Source: Bellilinea sp034411135 (GTDB taxonomy: Bacteria > Chloroflexota > Anaerolineae > Anaerolineales > Anaerolineaceae). Taken from it: DNA of 64,000 nucleotides. The position numbers were made by a program, and so were the translations under genes. Shown piece after piece: positions 8,777 through 16,873 of the stretch; position 1 is the stretch's first letter, and every line of letters starts with the position of its first letter. The notes under the pieces were generated by a model. That model was not told the DNA's origin and did not search any database. It was given only the letters and a program-made list of their open reading frames with translations. The stretch covers positions 140,149 to 204,148 of the forward strand of contig DAOUMN010000003.1 in the NCBI GenBank assembly GCA_034411135.1. The letters are read 5' to 3'.

Positions 8777-9550
8777 GTGAATCTTTTTTCGCTACTGGTC
8801 GGCATTGGCGCATCGCTCGGGTTGTTGCTGGTGGCGCGCAGCGCGCCGCCAGGCGCTGAATTGCGCCGCGCGGGTGGCGGGCTGCTCATTCTGCTGGCGG
8901 CGCTGATTGGGGCGCGGGCGGGTTTTGTCTGGCTTAACCCGCATCTCTACCGCGCTGATGGCTGGGCGGCGCTGCGCTTCTGGGAAGGCGGGCTGTCCTT
9001 CCCCGGCGGGCTGCTGGCAGCCTTGCTGGCAATTGGGCTGCTTGCGCTGGCGCGGCGTGAACCACTCGGTCGCACCGCTGACGGGCTGGCGGTGATGTTT
9101 GTCCCGCTGGCGGTCATGCTCTGGCTGGGCTGCGGCGCAGCGGGCTGCGCGTATGGCATTGCCCTCACCGAACAGTATCCGTGGGCGCTGCCGGTGATGG
9201 AGCTGGATGGCAGCCTGACCTACCGCTTTCCGCTGCCTTACCTGGCGGCACCTGCGCTGTTGTTGTTTGCCTGGCAGGCGGATAAACGCACCGCCGGCAG
9301 CCGCATTCCCGGTTTGCGTGCCTGCGCCGTAGGGCTGGCGCTGGCGCTGCACACCCTGTTGTTCACCGCCCTGCGCGGCGACTCCCCGCCGCGCTTTCAG
9401 GATGTGCGCCTGGATACAGCCGCTGCGTTGCTGCTGGGTGGGCTCTCCCTGCTGGGCTTGATCGGGCTGGCAATTGCCCGTCTGCGTTCTTCCTTCGCCG
9501 ATGAAGCCCCCGGCGCCAACCGCGAAACCTGGTTTTCTCACAAGGATTGA
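8777..9550 (+). CDS. Lgt-like membrane protein lacking catalytic residues
   Basis: A 257-residue protein with about seven membrane segments. It resembles prolipoprotein diacylglyceryl transferase in the order WEGGLSFPGG followed by WLGCGAAGCAYG. In active Lgt enzymes the first motif carries an essential His (SFHGG) and the second an essential Arg in an RIGN context; here these positions are Pro and a glycine/alanine-rich stretch. The protein may therefore be a non-catalytic paralogue or have a different substrate. The GTG start is placed at 8777 by the -10 box. The amidase gene follows after 6 bp and may be co-transcribed. Confidence 0.65.
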   Translation: MNLFSLLVGIGASLGLLLVARSAPPGAELRRAGGGLLILLAALIGARAGFVWLNPHLYRADGWAALRFWEGGLSFPGGLLAALLAIGLLALARREPLGRTADGLAVMFVPLAVMLWLGCGAAGCAYGIALTEQYPWALPVMELDGSLTYRFPLPYLAAPALLLFAWQADKRTAGSRIPGLRACAVGLALALHTLLFTALRGDSPPRFQDVRLDTAAALLLGGLSLLGLIGLAIARLRSSFADEAPGANRETWFSHKD

Positions 9551-9556
9551 CCGCGC

Positions 9557-10420
9557 ATGAAATTGACCCTTGGACTGGCTCAAATCAATACCGTGCTGGG
9601 CAACCCCGAAGCCAACCTGCAGAAGCACCTCGCCCTGGCGGAACAGGCGCGCCAGGACGGCGCCGACCTGCTCATTTTTCCCGAACTGTCGCTGACCGGT
9701 TACGTGCTGCAGGACCTGACCCCCACTGTTGCCCACCGCCCGCAGCGCGACGATCCGCTTTTCGCTCCGCTGCTGCAAGCCTCGCAGTACATCGACCTGC
9801 TGGTCGGTTTCGTCGAGGAGGACAGCCGCAACCGTTTTTACATTGCCGCGGCGTACCTGTCGGGCGGGGAGATTGCCCACGTCCACCGCAAGGTGTACCT
9901 GCCAACTTACGGGTTATTCGACGAGGGACGTTTTTTTGCCTGGGGCGACGCTATCCAGGCTTTCGACACCCGCTTTGGGCGGGCAGGGGTGTTGATTTGC
10001 GAGGACTTCTGGCACGCCTCGCCACCCTACCTGCTCTGGTTGGATGGCGCCGACCTGTTCTTTTTCACCTCGGCATCGCCGGGGCGCGGTCTCAACAGCG
10101 CCGCGCTGCTCGAATCGGCGCGCTGGGTGGAGCATATCAACCGCGCCTACGCCAGCCTGTTCACCGCCTTTGTTGCCCACGCCAACCGGGTCGGTTACGA
10201 GGACGGGCTTAACTTTTGGGGCGGCTCGACCGTCTTCGACCCCAACGGCGAACTGGTGGCACAGGCGGCTTACTTTGAAGAAGGCGTGACCCTGGCGGAG
10301 ATCGACCTGAATATGCTCCATCGCACCCGCGCCCGCCTGCCGCTGCTGCGCGACGAACGCACCGCGCTGGTACAGCGCGAACTCAACCGTATCCTCACCA
10401 GCCGCACCTCCGGCAGATAG
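9557..10420 (+). CDS. carbon-nitrogen hydrolase, glutaminase partner of NadE
   Basis: A 287-residue nitrilase-superfamily amidase with the full Glu-Lys-Cys triad: Glu43 in FPELSLTG, Lys112 in HRKVYLPT and Cys148 in VLICEDFWH. The sequence matches the glutaminase domain that is usually fused to the N-terminus of glutamine-dependent NAD synthetase. It ends 10 bp before nadE on the same strand. It should hydrolyse glutamine and pass ammonia to NadE. The split arrangement is the unusual point. Confidence 0.85.
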   Translation: MKLTLGLAQINTVLGNPEANLQKHLALAEQARQDGADLLIFPELSLTGYVLQDLTPTVAHRPQRDDPLFAPLLQASQYIDLLVGFVEEDSRNRFYIAAAYLSGGEIAHVHRKVYLPTYGLFDEGRFFAWGDAIQAFDTRFGRAGVLICEDFWHASPPYLLWLDGADLFFFTSASPGRGLNSAALLESARWVEHINRAYASLFTAFVAHANRVGYEDGLNFWGGSTVFDPNGELVAQAAYFEEGVTLAEIDLNMLHRTRARLPLLRDERTALVQRELNRILTSRTSGR

Positions 10421-10430
10421 GACACCTGCC

Positions 10431-11258
10431 ATGCATCCGATTGACCTGACCATCCACACCGACCTGGCGCGGCGCATCCTGACCGGCTTCATTCACAGCG
10501 AGATCACCCGCAGCGGGCTTTCGCGCGCGGTGATCGGGCTTTCCGGGGGGATCGACTCTGCCGTCTCGTGCTACCTGGCAGCCGAAGCGCTCGGCGCGCA
10601 AAACGTGCTGGCTGTGCGCATGCCCTACCGCACCTCCTCACCCGATTCGCTTTCCGACGCGCAGAAAGTGATCGACGCCACCGGCGTGCAGTCGCTGACG
10701 ATCGAGATCACCCCCATGGTCGAGCCGCTGTTTGAACGATTTCCCGACATGAGCGACATGCGGCGCGGCAACATCATGGCGCGCCAGCGCATGGTGGTGC
10801 TGTATGACCAGTCGGCGGCGTTCAACGGGTTGGTGGTGGGGACAGGCAACAAAACCGAGATCCTGCTGGGATACACCACCCTGTACGGCGATTCGGCGTG
10901 CGCGCTCAACCCGATTGGCGACCTGTACAAGACTCAGCTGCGCCAGCTGGCAGAAGCACTGGGTGTGCCGGAGTCGCTGCGCCGCAAGCCGCCTTCTGCC
11001 GACCTGTGGTCGGGGCAGACCGACGAGGGTGAATTGGGTTACACCTATGCCGAAGTGGATCAGCTGCTCTACCTGCTGGTTGACCAGCGCTACACAGCGC
11101 AGGAGTGCATCGAAGCCGGCTTCCAGGAAACCTTTGTCCGCGCGGTGGTCGAGCGGGTGCGGCGTAACCAGTTCAAGCGCGTGTTGCCCCCCATCGCCAA
11201 ATTGAGCAACCGCACCATCGGCTACGATTTTCTCTACCTGCGTGACTGGGGCACCTGA
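10431..11258 (+). CDS. nadE: NAD+ synthetase
   Basis: A 275-residue N-type ATP pyrophosphatase that amidates nicotinic acid adenine dinucleotide to NAD+. The ATP-binding P-loop is SGGIDSA (residues 38-44). The conserved GTGNKTEILLGY segment and the PSADLWSGQTDEGELG region that contacts substrate are intact. The length matches stand-alone synthetase domains. The adjacent upstream nitrilase-type amidase probably supplies ammonia from glutamine. Confidence 0.93.
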   Translation: MHPIDLTIHTDLARRILTGFIHSEITRSGLSRAVIGLSGGIDSAVSCYLAAEALGAQNVLAVRMPYRTSSPDSLSDAQKVIDATGVQSLTIEITPMVEPLFERFPDMSDMRRGNIMARQRMVVLYDQSAAFNGLVVGTGNKTEILLGYTTLYGDSACALNPIGDLYKTQLRQLAEALGVPESLRRKPPSADLWSGQTDEGELGYTYAEVDQLLYLLVDQRYTAQECIEAGFQETFVRAVVERVRRNQFKRVLPPIAKLSNRTIGYDFLYLRDWGT

Positions 11259-11334
11259 GTCCGCCGTGGGCTGTGGGCACGCCCTGCCGTGCGAATTGAA
11301 CGCGCTTTTGCTGCCCCCTGCCCCCTGTTTCTGA

Positions 11335-11340
11335 TATAAT
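11335..11340 (+). promoter_or_regulatory. -10 box of dnaN
   Basis: TATAAT lies 30 nt before the dnaN ATG; the leader contains the strong Shine-Dalgarno sequence AGGAGG. The gap between nadE and dnaN is about 112 bp, so dnaN probably has its own transcript. Confidence 0.55.
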
Positions 11341-11370
11341 TCCCTATCATACTCCTCAGGAGGGCGTTCC

Positions 11371-12543
11371 ATGAAAGCATCCGTCCTGCAGCAGCACCTG
11401 GCGCACGGCTTGGCGATCGTCTCCAAAGCCGTATCGCCACGCAGTACCCTGCCGGTGCTGGCAAACATTCTAATTGCCAGCGATGACCTCGCAGGCGCGC
11501 CCGCCAGCGGGCGACTGCGCCTTTCAGCCACCAACCTCGAACTGGGCATTACCTGCTGGATTCCCGCCAGCATCGAAAACGCCGGTGCCATCACCGTCCC
11601 GGCGCGCATTTTCCAGGACCTGGTCAACACCCTGCCCAGCGACCGCATCGAACTGACCCTGGACGCGCGCACCCAAACTCTCAACGTGCGCAGCGGCAGC
11701 AGCAACACCGACATCAAAGGCATCGATGCGCAGGAATTCCCGCCCATTCCGGTGCCCGACCTGGCGGAAGGCGTCAGCCTGAACGTGTCCGACTTCAAGG
11801 AGATGATCCAGCAGGTGGTCTTTGCTGCCTCCAGCGATGAAGCCCGCCCGGTGCTGCAGGGCGTGCTGCTCACCCTGCAGGAAGATCAGATCACCATGGC
11901 AGCCACCGACGGCTTCCGCATTTCGGTGCGCAAGGGACGCCTGAGCAACCCGGTGCGCCAGGCGGTTTCGGTGATCATCCCCGCCCGCGCGCTGACCGAA
12001 CTGGCGCGCATTGCCCAGCCAGCACCCGGCGGGGCAGCCGCCGACAGTGAACAAATCTTGACGATGAACGTCCCGCCCGGGCGCGGGCAGGTCATTTTCC
12101 ACGTCAAGGATGCCGAACTGGTCTCGCAGTTGATTGACGGCAACTTTCCCGATTACCGCGCCATCATCCCGCGTTCGTCCAAGACGCACACCGTGCTGTC
12201 TACCCCGGCGTTCCTCAAAGCCTGTAAGCAAGCCGAGATCATCGCCCGCGAGGGCAACAACGTAGTGCGCCTGAACATCCTGCCGCAGGATGACGCACCG
12301 GGAGTGATGGAAATTTCCGCCCAGTCGGAGGAGACCGGCGCCAGCGAGATCAAGGTAGATGCCAACATCGATGGCAGCCCGCTGCTGATTGCCTTCAACG
12401 TGCGTTTTCTGCGCGAGGTACTGGACGTGGTCAAGACCCCCTCGGTGGCGCTGGAAACCAACCAGAACAACACCCCGGCGACGATCAAGCCGATCGGCGA
12501 TGACGATTTCCTGCATGTCATCATGCCGATGCACCTGGGCTGA
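11371..12543 (+). CDS. dnaN: DNA polymerase III beta subunit (sliding clamp)
   Basis: A 390-residue protein with the three-domain clamp architecture. It begins MKASVLQQHL and ends in the family-typical MPMHLG. The middle domain carries FAASSDEARPVLQGVLL and the ATDGFRI motif. Compared with a usual length near 370 there is a small extra loop around residues 210-235 (a Gly/Ala/Pro-rich insert). It tethers DNA polymerase III, whose alpha subunit is encoded at 30452-34327. A strong Shine-Dalgarno site supports the start. It is not next to dnaA or recF here. Confidence 0.96.
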   Translation: MKASVLQQHLAHGLAIVSKAVSPRSTLPVLANILIASDDLAGAPASGRLRLSATNLELGITCWIPASIENAGAITVPARIFQDLVNTLPSDRIELTLDARTQTLNVRSGSSNTDIKGIDAQEFPPIPVPDLAEGVSLNVSDFKEMIQQVVFAASSDEARPVLQGVLLTLQEDQITMAATDGFRISVRKGRLSNPVRQAVSVIIPARALTELARIAQPAPGGAAADSEQILTMNVPPGRGQVIFHVKDAELVSQLIDGNFPDYRAIIPRSSKTHTVLSTPAFLKACKQAEIIAREGNNVVRLNILPQDDAPGVMEISAQSEETGASEIKVDANIDGSPLLIAFNVRFLREVLDVVKTPSVALETNQNNTPATIKPIGDDDFLHVIMPMHLG

Positions 12544-12551
12544 GCCGCCGG

Positions 12552-12613
12552 TTTGCGTACCCCCCCTCAAAAAACGCCTCATTTAAGCCAAAAACGGGAG
12601 GGGGGTACGCAAA
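12552..12613 (+). terminator. long hairpin after dnaN
   Basis: TTTGCGTACC followed by a C-run pairs with the G-run plus GGTACGCAAA, giving a stem of about 16 bp with a single bulged C around a 27-nt loop. It begins 8 nt after the dnaN stop. A weak T-rich stretch follows (CATTTTAAT), so it may act as a terminator insulating the CRISPR leader. Confidence 0.55.
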
Positions 12614-12748
12614 ACATTTTAATGTGGCAGGCAAAATGAAATTTCATGCCCAAAACAACTTGTCAAAAGTGAAGGATGTGTGTAAAATCTGGCATAGATA
12701 TGCCACCTTGCGCCATAAAGCCCGGCAAGTGGCAGGCAGGTGTGCAGT
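12614..12748 (+). promoter_or_regulatory. CRISPR leader with sigma70-type promoter
   Basis: The stretch before the first repeat is locally AT-richer and contains TTGTCA (12660-12665), a 17-nt spacer and TAAAAT (12683-12688), pointing into the array. A palindrome TGGCATA-GA-TATGCCA follows at the predicted start region. This supports transcription of the array on the plus strand, with the 8-nt ATTAAGAC end of each repeat as the 5' handle of crRNAs. Confidence 0.55.
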
Positions 12749-13526
12749 ATACGAATCAATAAATGCCCGTTAGGGCATTAAGACAGAAGTTTTTGTACCG
12801 CAATATTCATTCATTCTAAATACGAATCAATAAATGCCCGTTAGGGCATTAAGACCTGAATAACAGGTGGCACATCAGCCGGACGGGCAAATAAATACGA
12901 ATCAATAAATGCCCGTTAGGGCATTAAGACGTTTTGTCCCACGGTTCGGGGTAAGACCGAATATCTTATACGAATCAATAAATGCCCGTTAGGGCATTAA
13001 GACTTTTCCGCGGCGATCAGGACGGCTTCACGCAACTGATCAGATACGAATCAATAAATGCCCGTTAGGGCATTAAGACAAAATGGGTCGATAACAGAGG
13101 GAGATCAGCATTGGGGATACGAATCAATAAATGCCCGTTAGGGCATTAAGACGTATGCCCGTTGATACGCGCTTTCAGACGTTTAAACTTGATACGAATC
13201 AATAAATGCCCGTTAGGGCATTAAGACCATCTTCTCGTCCGCCTGCTCGATCTCCGCCAGTATCTATGCGAATCAATAAATCCCCCCTGCGGGGGGACAC
13301 GTGCCCGTTAGGGCATTAAGACATAGGCAGCCCATAGATAACTGAGCGCATAACCGAACCCGCCTGAATACGAATCAATAAATGCCCCCTGCGGGGGGAC
13401 ACGTGCCCGTTAGGGCATTAAGACATAGGCAGCCCATAGATAACTGAGCGCATAACCGAACCTGCCTGAATACGAATCAATAAATCCCCCCTGCGAGGGG
13501 ACACGTGCCCGTTAGGGCGTTAAGAC
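12749..13526 (+). CRISPR. orphan CRISPR array, 10 repeats of two sizes, 9 spacers
   Basis: Seven repeats of 36 bp start at 12749, 12820, 12895, 12968, 13044, 13117 and 13192. They begin ATACGAATCA, end GGGCATTAAGAC and hold the palindrome TGCCCGTTAGGGCA. Three leader-distal repeats (13266-13322, 13368-13424, 13470-13526) are 57 bp: a 21-bp G/C hairpin block is inserted after ATAAAT, before GCCCGTTAGGGC. Spacers 1-7 are 35-40 bp; spacers 8 and 9 are 45 bp and differ at one position. No cas gene is present in the window, so the subtype cannot be assigned. Repeat decay at the distal end supports the plus-strand orientation. Confidence 0.95.
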
Positions 13527-13575
13527 GCGTTGCGCGCATCCCCTGCAGGGGTGCGTGTCCGTGAGGGGATTAAGA
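13527..13575 (+). repeat. degenerate terminal CRISPR-like repeat
   Basis: After the last clear repeat comes a unit resembling the 57-bp form: CATCCCCTGCAGGGG, then GTGTCCGTGAGGGGATTAAG. It keeps the double-hairpin layout and the ATTAAG end but differs at many positions. It is probably the decayed trailer end of the array. Confidence 0.55.
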
Positions 13576-13577
13576 AA

Positions 13578-13642
13578 ACCAGCCGCGTGGTGAGCCTGCC
13601 GAACCACGCGGCTGGTAGAAAGACATGCCCTTCGGCAGGCTC
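13578..13642. repeat. hairpin whose loop pairs with downstream sequence
   Basis: ACCAGCCGCGTGGT (13578-13591) and ACCACGCGGCTGGT (13603-13616) form a perfect 14-bp stem. The entire 11-nt loop (GAGCCTGCCGA) is the exact complement of TCGGCAGGCTC at 13632-13642. The structure lies between the CRISPR trailer and the 3' end of the dedA-like gene. No T-run follows on either strand, so it is not a standard intrinsic terminator. Confidence 0.6.
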
Positions 13643-14303
13643 AGGGCGCGCCTCCCGGCTGGGCAGCGGCTTTCTCGCGCCGTGCCTTGAGCGCCTCGAT
13701 CACCGCCGGAAGCACCGAGATGAGCACAATGGCGATGATCACCAGCGAGAAATTCTTCTCCACAAAGGGCAGCCCGCCGAAGAAATAGCCGCCCCACAAA
13801 AACAACGTTACCCACAGCACTCCGCCAATCACGTTGTAGGTCAAAAAGTAGGCGTAGCGCATCTTGCCCACACCGGCAACGAACGGCGCAAACGTGCGCA
13901 CGATTGGCACAAAGCGCGCCAGCAGAATGGTTTTGCCGCCGTGCCGTTCGTAGAACTTTTGGGTGCGCTCCAGGTATTCGCGCTTGACCCAGCGCACGTC
14001 CTCGCGGAAGACGCGTGCACCGACGCGGTTGCCAATCCAGTAATTGGCGCTGTCACCCAGCACTGCCGCGCCCATCAACAGCAGCCACAGGGGTAAAATG
14101 TGCAGCGATCCGCGCGCCGAGAACGCGCCCGCCGCAAAGAGCAGCGAATCGCCGGGCAGGAAGGGCGTCACCACCAGCCCGGTCTCGATGAAGATGATGA
14201 TAAACAGCACCGCGTAGGTGCCTGCCCCAACACTGCGGATGATCAGGTCGAGGTATTTATCGATGTGCAGGACAAAATCAACTGCCAGTTTGATCCATTC
14301 CAT
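13641..14303 (-). CDS. DedA family membrane protein
   Basis: A 220-residue polytopic protein of the DedA/VTT family. The conserved cores FIETGLVVTPFLPGDSLLF and, later, RFVPIVRTFAPFVAGVGKM are intact, including the Glu and Arg residues associated with proton-dependent lipid flipping in this family. The last about 20 residues are charged and cytoplasmic. The start at 14303 overlaps the 3' end of the PrsW-like gene by 26 bp, so the two are probably translationally coupled. Confidence 0.92.
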   Translation of the reverse strand: MEWIKLAVDFVLHIDKYLDLIIRSVGAGTYAVLFIIIFIETGLVVTPFLPGDSLLFAAGAFSARGSLHILPLWLLLMGAAVLGDSANYWIGNRVGARVFREDVRWVKREYLERTQKFYERHGGKTILLARFVPIVRTFAPFVAGVGKMRYAYFLTYNVIGGVLWVTLFLWGGYFFGGLPFVEKNFSLVIIAIVLISVLPAVIEALKARREKAAAQPGGAP

Positions 14304-15582
14304 TCAGACGCTCCTGAGCGGGGGATGAAACCTCGTCGTCCGGCAGGCTGGATGCGCTCGCGGGAGGCGGCGGGGAGTCGAAAGCGCCCGCTGCCGCGCG
14401 GGGGCGCAGGCGGGCATTCATGAACGATAATAAAAACAGGTTGAACAGCGCCAGCAGTGCCAGCGCCAGCCATGCCAGCTGGTTCGGTGAGCCGCTTTCC
14501 ACCGCCAGCCGCAGCGGCAATTGCGGCAGCGCCGGAGCCGCGCTGAGGATGGCAAACAGGTTCCAGGCGGCATGCAGCCCGACCGCCAGCAGGTAACCGC
14601 CCGCCAGGCGCACGAGGTGGCGGCGATCTTGCCAGAAGGACGCCATGCCCCAGCCCACCATGCCGGTGGTAGTCATGTGCAGCAGCACGCTGCCCACGCG
14701 CAGCACCAGGATCAGCGTTCCGCCACCGTCGCCCGCGCTGCTCAGCGCGTTGATGTTCTCCCACAGTCCAAAGGCTGCCCCGCACAGCACCCCGCCCAAA
14801 AAACCCTGCGCAGGGGTCAGGCGGTCACCGGCGAACAGCCACAGCGCCAGCGGCTTGAGCAGTTCCTCCACCAGCGGGGTCAAACCGGCAATCAGGCTGA
14901 TGAGCAGAGCAACCACAACCGGGTCGCCGAAGAGCAAATCGCTCAGCCGGGAGAGCAGCGCCGGGTCGAACTGTCCCTGGTTCATGCGCTCCATCAGCAG
15001 GTTCAGGCGCAGGGTCAATTCCGGGCGGCTGTTCAGGTATAGTGCCATGCCGATGAAGTACACCACCAAACCAAAGAGCGATACCAGTAAAGTGACCGGG
15101 ATGGTGACTACCAGCGAGAGAGCGGGAATACCCCAGGCGCGCGAATCCGGCAGCGGGTCGAGCCGCCGTCGGGCAAGCTCCAGCAGCCCCCAGACCGGTG
15201 CAACCGAGCCAGCCACCACCAGCGGGGGCAGCAGCAACCAGGCAAGCGCGGACTGCTCGACGCTTTGGAAAAGCAGGGTGACCACCGCCCACAGCAGCAG
15301 CGCGGCGCTGATCTTTTTAAGTCCGCCGGATGCCCGCACCGCCGGGCGCGGGCGCATCACGGCAAACAAGGCGCGTGTGACCAGTGCGCCGACTAGTGCG
15401 CTGCTCCACGCCAGGTTGAAGAAGAAGACCGCCGAGTTGGACGGCATTTCCATCAGTCGGGTGAGGAACAGCGCGCCTGCCAGCAGGGTGATCAGCGCGG
15501 CGCCAAATGCACACACCCCGCCAACCGTCAACAAGACGATCAGCAGCCAGTAACGCCAGCCCGGTTCGGTGACTGCCTGCAT
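14278..15582 (-). CDS. PrsW family intramembrane metalloprotease
   Basis: A 434-residue protein with about ten membrane segments. PrsW hallmarks are present: PLVEELLKPLALW (EExxK), GAAFGLWENIN (FxxxEN), LLHMTTTG and GLHAAWN (two His motifs). In Bacillus subtilis PrsW cleaves an anti-sigma factor; the target here is unknown. The N-terminal third is an extension of four membrane helices, which is usual in members from this phylum. The extreme C-terminus is a soluble Pro/Ser-rich tail. Confidence 0.88.
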   Translation of the reverse strand: MQAVTEPGWRYWLLIVLLTVGGVCAFGAALITLLAGALFLTRLMEMPSNSAVFFFNLAWSSALVGALVTRALFAVMRPRPAVRASGGLKKISAALLLWAVVTLLFQSVEQSALAWLLLPPLVVAGSVAPVWGLLELARRRLDPLPDSRAWGIPALSLVVTIPVTLLVSLFGLVVYFIGMALYLNSRPELTLRLNLLMERMNQGQFDPALLSRLSDLLFGDPVVVALLISLIAGLTPLVEELLKPLALWLFAGDRLTPAQGFLGGVLCGAAFGLWENINALSSAGDGGGTLILVLRVGSVLLHMTTTGMVGWGMASFWQDRRHLVRLAGGYLLAVGLHAAWNLFAILSAAPALPQLPLRLAVESGSPNQLAWLALALLALFNLFLLSFMNARLRPRAAAGAFDSPPPPASASSLPDDEVSSPAQERLNGMDQTGS

Positions 15583-15604
15583 GGCAAAGCCTCGCGAGGC
15601 GGGG

Positions 15605-16858
15605 TTATTTCTCCTCGATGGTTACGCTCAGCACCGTCGAGCCGGGCGGCAAATCCGCCGGGGCGGCGCTGGCAGGGTCACGCGGGGTGAGCGACTGGGC
15701 AACGTCCATGCCTTCGATCACTTCGCCAAAAATGGTGTAGCCGCCGTCCAGCTGGGGCACTTCCTTATAGGTGATGAAGAACTGGCTGCCGTTGGTATCG
15801 GCTCCGGCGTTCGCCATACCCACCAGCCCGGCGCGGTCGAACTTGAGATCCGCCGAAATCTCGTTGGCAAACTGGTAGCCCGGTCCGCCAAAGCCGGTGC
15901 CGGAAGGATCGCCTGCCTGAGCAACGAAATCGGGCAGCACGCGGTGGAAGATCATCCCATCGAAGTAGCCCATCTTCGCCAGGAAGACGAACGAATTGAC
16001 CGCCAGGGGGGCTTTGTCGGCATACAGTTTGATCTTGATATCGCCCTTGTCGGTCTTGAGCGTGGCGGTGTACTGCTTGTCGGGTGAGGTGATCACCGGC
16101 GGGCACTGGTTGTACTGCCTGGAGCGCAGGTTAGCCAGTTTGAGAATGGCGTCCAGCGTGGCTGGGTCGTAGGGGACCTGGTCTTCGGGGACAAAGATCA
16201 GCTCGTTGTCAATAAAAATGTATAGCGAGGGCGTGCCCTGCAAGCCCATCGAAACGCCCTGCTGAAATGCGCCTTCCACTTTGCGCACCACCGCCTCGGT
16301 GTTCAGGTCGCGGCTGAAGCGGGCGGCATCCAGCCCAATGGTGGCGGCTTGCTCACCCAGCCATTTCTCGAAATCGGCTTTGCTTTGGGCGGTCCAGGTT
16401 TGCCAGTTGTTCTGGTCGAACAGCAGGTCGTGCATTTCCCAAAACTTGCCCTGCAGTCCGGCTGCTTCGGCAGCCTGGGCAGCCAGCAGGGCTTTGTCGT
16501 GCGAGGTGAGCGGGAAGTGGCGGAAAACCACCCGCACCTGATCGGGGTTGGCTTCCTCGAACTGCTTGAGCAGTTCGCCAGCCAGTGAGCAGTACGGACA
16601 TTGGAAGTCGCTGTACTCAACCAGGGTCAAGCGGGCTTTTGCCGCGCCGCGCGACCAGTCGTCCGCGCTGATCGGCGGCAGTTTGACCGAAGCGGGATCG
16701 CGCGGGTCGGGGAAGATCGAGAACAGCGTGCACGCCATGGGGGGACCTTCTGGCAGGGCTTTGCGGGTGGGGGTGGGCTCGGCAGCCGGAGCAGCCGGGG
16801 CGCACGCCGCCAGCAGCAGGGCGACGATCAAAAGCATCCACAATCCAGTTTTACGCAT
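15605..16858 (-). CDS. lipoprotein fusing a DsbA-like thioredoxin and a cyclophilin
   Basis: A 417-residue exported folding factor. The lipobox LLLAAC places Cys19 as the lipidated residue. Residues about 70-245 form a DsbA/DsbG-like thioredoxin domain with active-site CPYC (Cys87, Cys90) and the cis-Pro in GTPSLYIF. Residues about 265-415 form a cyclophilin-type peptidyl-prolyl isomerase with FHRVLPDFVAQAGD and NGSQFFIT. Joining disulfide chemistry and proline isomerisation in one anchored protein suggests a compact extracytoplasmic folding catalyst. It lies between tmk and the PrsW-like gene on the same strand. Confidence 0.9.
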   Translation of the reverse strand: MRKTGLWMLLIVALLLAACAPAAPAAEPTPTRKALPEGPPMACTLFSIFPDPRDPASVKLPPISADDWSRGAAKARLTLVEYSDFQCPYCSLAGELLKQFEEANPDQVRVVFRHFPLTSHDKALLAAQAAEAAGLQGKFWEMHDLLFDQNNWQTWTAQSKADFEKWLGEQAATIGLDAARFSRDLNTEAVVRKVEGAFQQGVSMGLQGTPSLYIFIDNELIFVPEDQVPYDPATLDAILKLANLRSRQYNQCPPVITSPDKQYTATLKTDKGDIKIKLYADKAPLAVNSFVFLAKMGYFDGMIFHRVLPDFVAQAGDPSGTGFGGPGYQFANEISADLKFDRAGLVGMANAGADTNGSQFFITYKEVPQLDGGYTIFGEVIEGMDVAQSLTPRDPASAAPADLPPGSTVLSVTIEEK

Positions 16859-16873
16859 CAGAGAAGCACCTTT

